Shown here: positions 52,203 through 64,000 of the stretch, in pieces
How the letters are laid out: every line of letters begins with the position of its first letter
Numbering within the stretch: the stretch's first letter is position 1
Assembly (NCBI RefSeq): GCF_022539665.2
Contig: NC_081331.1
Coordinates: 5,428,501 to 5,492,500, forward strand
Length of the DNA stretch: 64,000 nt
From: Daphnia carinata
Lineage: Eukaryota > Arthropoda > Branchiopoda > Diplostraca > Daphniidae
Direction: 5' to 3'
The notes under the pieces: model-generated
Databases searched by the model: none
Told to the model about the DNA's origin: nothing
The model's input: only the letters and a program-made list of their open reading frames with translations
Translations under genes and position numbers: made by a program

Positions 52203-53788
52203 ATGAAGTTCATCGTTCTTGCCGCCCTTTTCGCCTGCGCTATGGGTAAACTACCGATTGTATCAAATGTATCTATTAATGATTTCATAAAGAAAAAAAA
52301 ACAATATTCATGTGTCCAATATGACGTATGTTGGCATTTTTGAATCTCAATTAACGTTGGTCATTTTTCATATGTTATTACACAGCTATGCCACAGCGCA
52401 TGATTCTGCCCCGCTTGCCGGCTTCGGTCATCATGAAGGGAAAATACCAGCTGATCCCATCCAACAAGATTGTTGGAGGAACAGTTGTTGAGCCCAACTC
52501 TCTTCCCTTCCAGATTTCTCTGCAGCGTCGTGGTGCCACTGGTTCCTACTCCCAATCTTGCGGTGGATCCATCCTCGATGCCAGCGTTATGATCGATGCT
52601 GCCCACTGCGTCCGAGGGTGAGCTTCTAAATTATATCATCATCAAATTAGATTTAGCCATCAGTATTTCGATCTGTATCACGTAAAGCTTGCAAATTTTC
52701 TCTCATTTGATTGATGGAAATTTAAATGATTTTGGGTGTTCCCTTCACAGAGTTGATGCTACCATCTTCCGTGTCGTCGCCGGTGAACACAGCCTCCGTA
52801 CCGATAGCGGTCTTGAACAGAACCGTGATGTCGTCAGCTTCACCATGCACGAGAACTACAGGTAAAATTCACACTACTCGTTTTCATTCTTCTCATTAAC
52901 AATAAGTCGTTTTCTTCTTGTACAGACCATTGACCTTCGAAAACGACATCTCCCTGCTCTTCGTAAGCAAATTTTTAACAATTGAGCCAAGCCGTTCTGG
53001 AAATGAAATTCATTAAATATTCATATTTCTATTTATTATTTAGTTGGATGCTCCATTGGACTTGAGCGTTCCCTCTGCCCAGCCCATTGCCCTGCCACCC
53101 CCAACATCCGAGTTGGACCCACCTGCGGGAACCATCGTCACCGTTTCCGGATGGGGAACCACTAGCGTGAGTTCAATATCTCTTCACTGTCCAGTTGATG
53201 AGTATTTTGAAATTGATGTTTAATTATATGTTTTTTGGGTTTGACATAGTCCGGCGGTGTCATCTCCGACACACTCCGCAGCGTCGATGTCCCAGTCGTT
53301 GATGATGACACCTGCAACCGTGCCTATGGTGGAACTACTGCCAACCCAGAAGTCTACCCATCCATGTTGTGCGCTGGTGACATCAGCAACGGTAATATTT
53401 GAGAACATTATCTCATTTATCTGTTAAATTTTTATGTTTCTTTTTTTTTCAACTATTCTAAACTAATAAGTGTTTCATTTTTAGGTGGCATTGACTCTTG
53501 CCAGGGTGACTCTGGCGGCCCTCTCTTCACCGGCACTGGTGCTACTGCCGTCCAACACGGCATTGTCTCCTGGGGTCAGGGATGCGCTTTGGCTGGTTAC
53601 CCTGGTACGTACAACCATCTAGAATTATAATAAAATTAGCTAACCTTTTCCTTGTGCCTTTCTCTGGCGTGATCTGCGCAGTTTGATTGGCTAAATCGTT
53701 TTATTACATTGTCTTATTTCCATTTGCTACAGGTGTCTACACTCAGGTGTCCTTCTTCTTGGACTGGATCGCCGCCAACCGAGGTTAA
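52203..53788 (+). CDS. Trypsin-like protease T5
   Basis: Eight exons: 52203-52245, 52386-52617, 52751-52861, 52926-52962, 53044-53166, 53250-53391, 53485-53604 and 53733-53788; 287 residues. Signal peptide [15 protein letters not shown]; activation after PSNK before [16 protein letters not shown] and [11 protein letters not shown] supply the triad and Asp189. An intron after HENYR, just before the catalytic-Asp segment, is shared in position with T6 and absent elsewhere, so T5 and T6 are likely sister duplicates. Confidence 0.94.
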
Positions 53789-54601
53789 ACGTTATTAATG
53801 TACCGTGCACAAACTTTTCCTATTCCCATCCCCATAAAGCATTTGTAATGCGCCATCCTATGCCAATGTCATCTTTAATACTTTGTTCGCATCCGTACAC
53901 TGGCATCAAGTACTAAGCACAAATAAACTGCATAGGGACGCAAAGCTTTGTTGACTGTTTATTCTCCCTTTTTGATTTACTTAATCATGATAATTCAAAC
54001 TTTCTATATCGGAAGTATAAATGTACGATACGTGTTGAATAGATGGGAAGCGGTGAAGAAGAATGGAGTGAAAACTGTGTGAGTTATGGTACGGTTTTCT
54101 TTTGAAAATATATAGACAAAATTGTTTGGTTGCCGAAACACCGTATTTTCCATCTTCGAAAATGAAACCTCCTGTAGGCAATATCGTGGCTCCAGCAGGT
54201 TTCAGATAATAGCAATAATCATCGTTGCTTAAAAAAGCAATAATATTGGTCCAAGCTATAACGGCTAGTAAAACTTTCACAACTTATCAGATATAGATGA
54301 ACGATTACGACCGTAAGGTGCTTTCAAGTGCATGTGTACTGTGTCGCTATACATGGATATGGCTAAAAATACAAACAAGTGAACACAAAGTACGCTCATT
54401 ACCGTATCTGAATACCAAGGCAAATATGAAATGGTTTCAACAACGCAAAGCTTTTCTTAGCCGATTGCTTTGACCAATAGGAAAAATTAAAACACACATG
54501 TCAATCAAACTTGAACGTACCGTAAGTCGTTAACTGACAAATATAATAAAGTGCAATGATAAAAAGTCCAAGCTCGAGATAAGAAAAAGATGCACAACAA
54601 G
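53789..54601. other. Intergenic, T5-T6
   Basis: Contains a probable T5 poly-A signal AATAAA at 53922-53927. A minus-strand open frame near 54280 has only a GTG start and is not called. Confidence 0.5.
53922..53927 (+). terminator. T5 polyadenylation signal
   Basis: AATAAA 134 nt after the T5 stop. Confidence 0.55.
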
Positions 54602-54609
54602 TATAAATG
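54602..54609 (+). promoter_or_regulatory. TATA box of T6
   Basis: TATAAATG 67 nt upstream of the T6 ATG. Confidence 0.7.
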
Positions 54610-54668
54610 CGAATCACGATGAGGATTCTTTATTCGTCAACCCTCTACGTTGTTTCCTCAAAACAAAG

Positions 54669-56170
54669 ATGAAGATCATCGTTCTTGCTGCTCTGCTCGC
54701 CTGCGCTCTGGGTAATAAACATTCTTTCATACACTTAAAACAGTTTGTCCAACACTTCATTTTGAGCGAGATCACAAATAATTTCTTGTCGTTGTAAATG
54801 GTTAGCTATGCCTCAGCGTATGGTACTACCTCGGCTGCCGACCTCCGTCATCTTGAACGGCAAGTACCAGCTGATCCCAGAGGGAAAAATTGTTGGAGGA
54901 GCTGTCGTGCCTCCCAATTCGCTTCCCTTCCAGATTTCCCTGCAACGTCGTAGTGCCTCTGGCTCCTATTCGCAATCTTGCGGTGGCTCCATCCTCGACG
55001 CCAACGTCATCATCGATGCTGCCCATTGTGTCAGGAAGTAAGTAGTTGTTAAAAAAACAGAAAAAACATTTTCAAAATGTTAAATGAGTTTGATCGCATT
55101 GTGTTTAGCACTAACGTTGACGTCATGCGAGTTGTTGCCGGTGAACACAGTTTGTCGCAAGTCAGCGGACTCGAGCAGAACAGGAACGTTGTTAGATACA
55201 CCATGCACGAGAATTACAACGCGTGAGTTTTGCATGTTATGTTCTTCTATTTTGCTAGTTGTCATCATTGTTGGTTAGTTTAGAAATTGAAAATACTAAT
55301 ACTAGCTGTTTTTCCCTGATAGCCAAACGTTCGAGAACGACATCGCCCTTATCTTCGTAAGACAATTTCTTATACTTTAACAGCAACGGGTTGCGATGGG
55401 CTTAATTTAATCAAAATGTTGTCTATTTATTTAGTTGGATGCTCCGTTGGACCTAAGCGTTCCGTCTGCCCAACCAGTCAACCTGCCACCCCCAACTTCC
55501 GAGTTGGATCCCCCCGCGGGAACCATCGTCACTGTATCCGGATGGGGAACTACTAGCGTAAGTTGCGTTTACATTTCGGTTTAGAGCTTCAATTAGCTTA
55601 AATTGTTCTCAATTGGGGGCTTGGAAATGTAGTCTGGCGGCAGCATTTCCGACAATCTCCGCAGCGTTGATGTTCCAGTCGTCGATGACGCTACTTGCGA
55701 TGCTGCCTACGGTGGCACTGCCCAGAGACCACAGATCCTTCCTTCCATGCTCTGCGCTGGTGACATATCCGACGGTAACAATTGTTCAATTCGCTCTAAC
55801 TATCAAACGCATTCGTTTTTATCATTGACTGCGTTTTTGTTTATGGTTGCCCAGTGGAAAGCCAATTAATTTTTCTTACTCTGACGATTTCGTTCTGTTG
55901 TGGTTTTGTTTTCTTTTAGGTGGCATTGACTCTTGCCAGGGTGACTCTGGCGGCCCTCTTTTCACCGCCAACGGTGATGGCACTTTCGTCCAGCACGGTA
56001 TTGTTTCCTGGGGACAGGGATGCGCCCTCGCCGCTTACCCTGGTAAGAATTCGAATGTCGTGAATGCATGTGTAAATGAAAACAATATTTTGACGCTATT
56101 TTTGTTTGCTACAGGTGTCTACACTCAGGTGTCTTATTTCTTGGACTGGATTGCTGCCAACAGGGTTTAA
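54669..56170 (+). CDS. Trypsin-like protease T6
   Basis: Eight exons: 54669-54711, 54806-55037, 55109-55222, 55323-55356, 55435-55557, 55633-55774, 55920-56042 and 56115-56170; 288 residues. Signal peptide [15 protein letters not shown]; activation PEGK before IVGG. Triad motifs [12 protein letters not shown] and [11 protein letters not shown], with Asp189. One extra residue sits in the loop after [10 protein letters not shown]. It shares the intron before the catalytic-Asp segment with T5. A standard trypsin of the array, probably active. Confidence 0.94.
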
Positions 56171-57294
56171 GATAAGTAATACCCAAAAGAAATGTTACCA
56201 GCCTTTGCCATCTTGAAGTACTCACATTCGCAATGACTTCCTTTCATACGGTTTAACCATTTTTTTTTTCTTTTTCAAAATTTATTACGTTCAAAATATA
56301 TAATGTTAAACTAAAGACTTTTGCATTTGCGCTAAGCATTTTATTTCATTAGTTGAACCGAATTATGAACATAAGAATTAAACTGAGGCGTTATACATCG
56401 TGAAACGAGTTTATCTTCACGCTACGTCAGTATCAGCAGACGGGCTGCAATCTATGTTATCAACCAAAATAACAAAAGTCAATAAATAACATGGCTTTAT
56501 AAATCAGGAGTAAACTAACTCAAGGATGTTTAATCTAGACGTCGATAAAACATGGAACTTTTCACCTGTGTTTAGCTTTTTGAGGTGGATTACTTCCCAT
56601 AGGCTAGACGCCCCTTTTTTTATTCAAATGCATTAAAACCTCTTGCCTAAACGAATTTGAATCGCGTTTAGGCAAAGGCTCCATATTATCACCAACTGTC
56701 TTGAAACCTTTTTCAGGCAAAGTCACCCGACGTTTTTCTATAACGCCATGTGTTTAACTTTTCAGCACCCATTTTTATGCCCATATACGGAATTGTACAC
56801 AAATAGCAAACAACGGACACAACAAACAACGAGCACTGTTTGTACGAGATAGCGATTCAGTAATGTGTATCAACAAACAATAAAGCAGTGATAACATCCT
56901 GTAGCGCTGGCGAGCCACGATCAATCTTCTATGCTGCACGTCAAACAGATGTCCTCTACGTAGTTTTATAATTTCAGTTGTCAATTAACGGATGCGCAGT
57001 GTTGTTTATAGTAACAACAACAAAGAAAATGGACAACAACATCTACTCAAATGCTATACCGTATACGGCATAAATTATAAGATAGCCTTTGACAAAAGAT
57101 ACAATATATAATCGGTCTGTGGGATTAGGGTTAACCAAACAACCAATGAAATATGATATTTATTTACGTTGTATACTCAACGTTTTTCTTTCCCCCGATA
57201 AGAAAATCGAGACTGAAGATAAACGGAACTAGACTCTTAGAAGATAGATCGTTATTGTGTTGGCTTCATCCTCTCAAGAAACACACTACCGAAA
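56171..57294. other. Intergenic, T6-T7
   Basis: No gene recognised. A TATATAAT at 57105-57112 is the only TATA-like motif before T7, and it is about 190 nt upstream of the ATG rather than the usual 60-70. Confidence 0.5.
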
Positions 57295-58854
57295 ATGAAG
57301 CTGATTATCCTTGCTGGGCTCTTCGTTTGTGCCTTTGGTAAGCCGGCCTAACATACATTGTGTGATACAATAGATAACATAGTAATTGACTCATAAGATA
57401 AATATGAGATCATTAATTTTAAACGTAAAATGAATGGCTGACTTAAATTATAACTGCGACTCAACAGCCGCCCCGCAGCGGACGATGGTGTTGCCCCGTC
57501 TTCCCATGTCGGTCATCTTGAATGGTAAATACCAGCTGATCCCGGAGGACAAGATCGTCGGCGGTACGGAAGTGACCCCCAACTCGTTACCCTTCTTAAT
57601 CTCATTGCAACGCAAATTTTTGAATACGTACACGCACTCGTGCGGGGGCACTATCCTCAGCGAGTCTACTATTCTCACCGCTGCTCATTGCCTTGACGAG
57701 TAGGTCGTTTTATTTCTTTTCTTTGAATTACCAATGCAATGAATCACGATCAAATCGAAATTTTTTCCAATGCCTTCGAAACGTGATGATCATTTATGTA
57801 CTGCTCCTTATCATAGGGTGGACCCTGATCTGTTCCGTGTGGTTGCTGGAGAGCACAGCTTGTCCGTTGACAGCGGCATCGAACAAATGGGCAAACTGGA
57901 TAATTACACTATGCATCCCGAATTCGACCCCCTTACGTTAGAAAATGACATCGCTCTCATCTACGTAAGAATAGACTCGATTATCATGTGTGACCGTTAG
58001 CAGTTCACGAAATAAATAATCTTTGTTCTTTTTTTGGTATCACTTCCTGCCACCATTCTCATCTGTCATTGAACTCGATCACTTTTACTAGTTAAAAACG
58101 AGGATGTATTTGAACATAAGCGAAACTGTCCAGCCTATCAACTTGCCACCTCCGACTACAGAGCTTGATCCTCCTGCTGGACTAAGCGTGACCGTTGCTG
58201 GATGGGGAACCACCTCTGTAAGAGCGTGTTTTATATTTTAAGAAATAGACTAACCAAGCTCTCTTTGATCTTTTTTCATGTTGATTGTTGTGGGTTCGTG
58301 AAAATAATTAACCAAAAAAAAAAGGCCAGCGGAGACGTTTCCGACGTGCTGCTCAGCATTGAAATTCCTATCGTCTCCGACGGCGATTGTAATGCTGCCT
58401 ATGCCGGAGAATACAACACGCATCCCGTCAAAGAATCCATGATGTGTGCTGGTGGAGCTCCCGGTCAGTAAAGAATAGAATATAGTCACGAAATATCTAC
58501 ACGCAAACCCCCACATCTAATTTGGGAAATCAGTGAATATAGCTAGTTGTTATTCCCACTGTTCAAATGGTAATTTTTCTAGGTGGCATTGATGCCTGCC
58601 AGGGAGATTCCGGCGGTCCTCTTTTCACCTCCGATAATGACGGAAATGTCACCCAACACGGCATCGTTTCATGGGGACGTGGCTGTGGTCTGGCCGATTA
58701 TCCAGGTACATTCCTTTCTCTTCCTGCGTTCTTGATCAGTGTTGGACTGACGTCGCATAACAAAAACCCTAATGCTTGCATTCTGTTCAATCCAGGTGTC
58801 TACACACAGGTGTCTTACTTCCTTGATTGGATCAATGCAGAAATGATGCCATAA
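57295..58854 (+). CDS. Trypsin-like protease T7
   Basis: Seven exons: 57295-57337, 57468-57699, 57817-57964, 58092-58217, 58325-58463, 58583-58705 and 58796-58854; 289 residues. Signal peptide [15 protein letters not shown]; activation PEDK before IVGG. Triad in [12 protein letters not shown] and [11 protein letters not shown]; Asp189 kept. The start of exon 4 ([15 protein letters not shown]) is unlike the family consensus [14 protein letters not shown] and one residue longer, and the C-terminus ends INAEMMP. Exon 5 uses the non-consensus donor GTCAGT, as T8 and T9 do. Confidence 0.92.
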
Positions 58855-59424
58855 ATCAGCACAAAAGGAACTACCCAAGATAATAGCTGTTAGTCAGACC
58901 AAAAATCTAAAAGCGTCATGTGTTTACTTGTTCGCTTTGTGGACTACTAGTTGTATGCTATTGCACTGTCCTTTACATCTAAGGACTGTTCTTTTTCCCG
59001 CATCAATACAGTTTCTGTCATGGAAGTTATATATATATATGTAGTTTCATTATTTCAGAAGAGCTTACAGTAAGAAACCACTCACTATGATCTGGTAAAG
59101 CAAAATATTCGATCTATAGCAATTACGAGCACGTATCACGATCCACATACGGTTGTCAAAAGCCTCGCCTCTGTGCCATTTACAAAAGCCATAAGCGTAA
59201 TTCAACTTATTGTACTAAGTAATTGACACAGTGGTTTTAAAAGTACTCAAACACCTGTCCTGAAAAAGAGGGGGCATTGAACTATGCATAGTTTTCACTT
59301 CATACGACTATTAGATTTACAACCGTACACAACTAGGTATTATATTGCATAACTTGTAAGGCTGTTGCATCATTTCGTAGGGATCGTGTTCTAATTGACA
59401 ATAAGGTGTGACAACTAGACGAAG
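58855..59424. other. Intergenic, T7-T8
   Basis: Contains a short (TA)n tract at about 59029-59040. No gene is seen. Confidence 0.5.
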
Positions 59425-59432
59425 TATAAATA
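59425..59432 (+). promoter_or_regulatory. TATA box of T8
   Basis: TATAAATA 65 nt upstream of the T8 ATG. Confidence 0.7.
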
Positions 59433-59489
59433 GGCCTGGTTTAGCAAACGAAAAAGCATTCATGCTTCGTTCACATCACCACATTTGAA

Positions 59490-60854
<1,365 letters not shown>

Positions 60855-61465
60855 AGAACGTATGTCGTGATCGCTATGTACTACATTAGCATCATATAAT
60901 ACCTACTGACAATAAAATGTTTTACTGCAATTACTACGTCCCTGCTTCAATTTCTCTTACTTTAGAAATTTTAAATCATTAACATACGTCGTGCATGGTA
61001 GTTAAGCTCGCACAACCCACAAACATAATGCTGCGACTGGCTCGTAAAACTCGCTGGGTACAGACAATTGCTCATAGAAGTAGACAGATCTTGCGTTACA
61101 AATTGCAGCCTCCATCAGAATAACTACACTCTTCCACGTAATTCACACCCGCGACGACTTTGATCGCGTTCATTTCATGAATGTTCTTCTACATTCATGA
61201 CACTGCCTACAAATGTTTGTAAAAACATGAACCGTGGTAATTACTAGTTATTGCGAGAGAATCTTGACATGCATTTCTGTAAAACTGGCAGCAAGTCGGC
61301 CAAGAAAAACTGAGATATCGAGCTGAACTCTGATCCGGATGAGCGATTAAAGGAAGACAATGATTGGATTGCTTAGAAGTTACACTCCAAACACACTTGA
61401 TGGGACTGACGTCACGGAAGAAACCATACGTACACTTGCGTGATAAGAAACGGATATTGGTGGAG
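60855..61465. other. Intergenic, T8-T9
   Basis: Contains AATAAA at 60911-60916, a likely T8 poly-A signal. No other gene. Confidence 0.5.
60911..60916 (+). terminator. T8 polyadenylation signal
   Basis: AATAAA 57 nt after the T8 stop. Confidence 0.6.
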
Positions 61466-61473
61466 TATAAATG
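61466..61473 (+). promoter_or_regulatory. TATA box of T9
   Basis: TATAAATG 71 nt upstream of the T9 ATG. Confidence 0.7.
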
Positions 61474-61536
61474 AACACGATTTTAGTCGAATAAGACACC
61501 ACTTCTGACTTCTGTCATCAAGAATACGTAGCCAAA

Positions 61537-63080
<1,544 letters not shown>

Positions 63081-63883
63081 ATGGGCTACTTTCGGGCTGT
63101 ACCTTCACCTATTTCATCCGGACTAGATTGTTTTTTTAAAACAGACTTTTGGCTCTAAATGAATTATGCACAATAAATTGCTTTCAAATATTCTAAATAT
63201 TTCGAGAGTTTCTTGGTGTTTTTGTTGGGCGTGCCGGTTATCTATGTCCTTGCAATAAGGCGGGCATTTGGGCGTTAGACGTAAGGCAAATTTGGGCTTG
63301 GACGTTGGGCAAAATCCTATCGTAGGAAGGGTACCGTAAAGGATTTCATCCCCATCCTTCTCCATTTTTTAAACCTTTTTTGCGTCAAGTTGCAAACCCT
63401 TCCCTTTTGTACTTACGTTGGGGTACGTTTTTCCATTTCCATAGGAGTTTATGTGAAAAGGTAGGCCGAAGCGGATGCAGTTTACTTTCAGCAACGAGAT
63501 AGCGAGGTGCAGTTTGTACACAGGTACAGTACTCATAGACAGTGCAATGTATGGTGATCATTGACTTAAGTTCTATGGACCAAAATGGGAGTGGCACAAT
63601 TTTAGGTCCCATGTTTTCACTTGTTTTGTGCTGTCAGACTTCTTAAAATGTGACCGTTCTTTTTCGGATCAACCGAACATAGAACTGACGATCGTTCTCA
63701 ACATTCATTTATTGTATGACAGTTTTCTTATATTTTCACGTTATCGTTTACCGTGTAGAAATCTGTACAGCTAGTGCCGAGCTCAACTTTAAACTTAAGT
63801 TATTCGGCCCTGTAGTCTGCACTTCACTCAACTCAAGTGTTGACGCACACATGCTCTTAATCCTGTAGCCTTAGCCTTATCCC
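63081..63883. other. Region downstream of T9
   Basis: AATAAA at 63172-63177 is a likely T9 poly-A signal. No gene is recognised in the rest. Confidence 0.5.
63172..63177 (+). terminator. T9 polyadenylation signal
   Basis: AATAAA 92 nt after the T9 stop. Confidence 0.55.
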
Positions 63884-64000
63884 TTAACCTTTAGCCTTTT
63901 AAGGTTAACTCTTGCTTTTCGGCTAGCTGTTAAAAATAGACGCCCACGAATTTGATAACGATTGCGTAACGTAGTGAATCAGTTATCTTGGTGTCTATAT
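63884..64000 (+). pseudogene. Degraded trypsin fragment, runs off the window
   Basis: This end segment aligns by eye with the last intron and start of the last exon of T8 (about 60684-60808): shared blocks are CTTTTAAxxTTAACTCTTG, AATAGACGCC, and GGTGTxTATA after the former splice site. The acceptor has changed from CTAG to CTTG, so splicing at that site would fail. It is a remnant of a further T8-like gene; more may lie beyond the edge. Confidence 0.65.

Noticed and set aside
53981-54280. Minus-strand frame with a signal-peptide-like start within the trypsin array
   Set aside because: It begins with GTG, not ATG, and has no splice or domain support.

Overview
The window looks like arthropod nuclear DNA, most likely from a branchiopod crustacean such as Daphnia. 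It has many short (about 60-90 nt) GT-AG introns, a tandem family of secreted trypsins with TATA-box promoters about 60-70 nt upstream of the ATG, CLIP-type serine protease architecture, and no bacterial operon features. The species assignment is inference. All multi-exon models were built by hand from splice signals; coding lengths and intron phases add up to whole codons in every one.

Layout. 1-8482: AT-rich, homopolymer-rich DNA with no convincing gene. 8483-11381 (minus): a long intronless frame resembling DUF4781 proteins, with a 3' region that looks like a bacterial polymorphic-toxin-type nuclease fold, plus an adjoining upstream frame offset by one base. 11382-21963: gene-poor, with one GC-richer patch (about 18.6-19.3 kb) carrying exon-like signals. 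21964-25984 (minus): a ten-exon CLIP-domain serine protease. 27883-38541: a 5.33-kb tandem segmental duplication. Each copy holds a four-coding-exon GH13 alpha-amylase of bacterial type (plus strand) and a frameshifted relic of an amylase last exon. The duplication also copied the 3' end of a minus-strand serine protease, leaving a dead fragment between the two amylases. 38306-40273 (minus): the intact parent of that fragment, a protease with a novel-looking repeated N-terminal region and no canonical R-IVGG activation site.

42523-63080 (plus): nine complete trypsin-like genes in head-to-tail order (called T1 to T9 here), 284-289 residues each, all with signal peptide, short activation peptide, H/D/S triad and, except T3, the Asp-189 equivalent of trypsins. 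T3 has lost both cysteines of the histidine-loop disulfide, has Asn at 189 and lacks the TATA box. The last ~115 nt of the window hold a degraded intron-exon remnant related to T8, so the array continues, at least as relics, beyond the right edge.

Together the right half is a digestive locus: secreted starch-degrading and protein-degrading enzymes amplified side by side by tandem duplication, with gene conversion, intron turnover and pseudogenisation visible directly in the sequence. The two larger minus-strand proteases are more likely extracellular cascade (immune or clotting type) enzymes than digestive ones.
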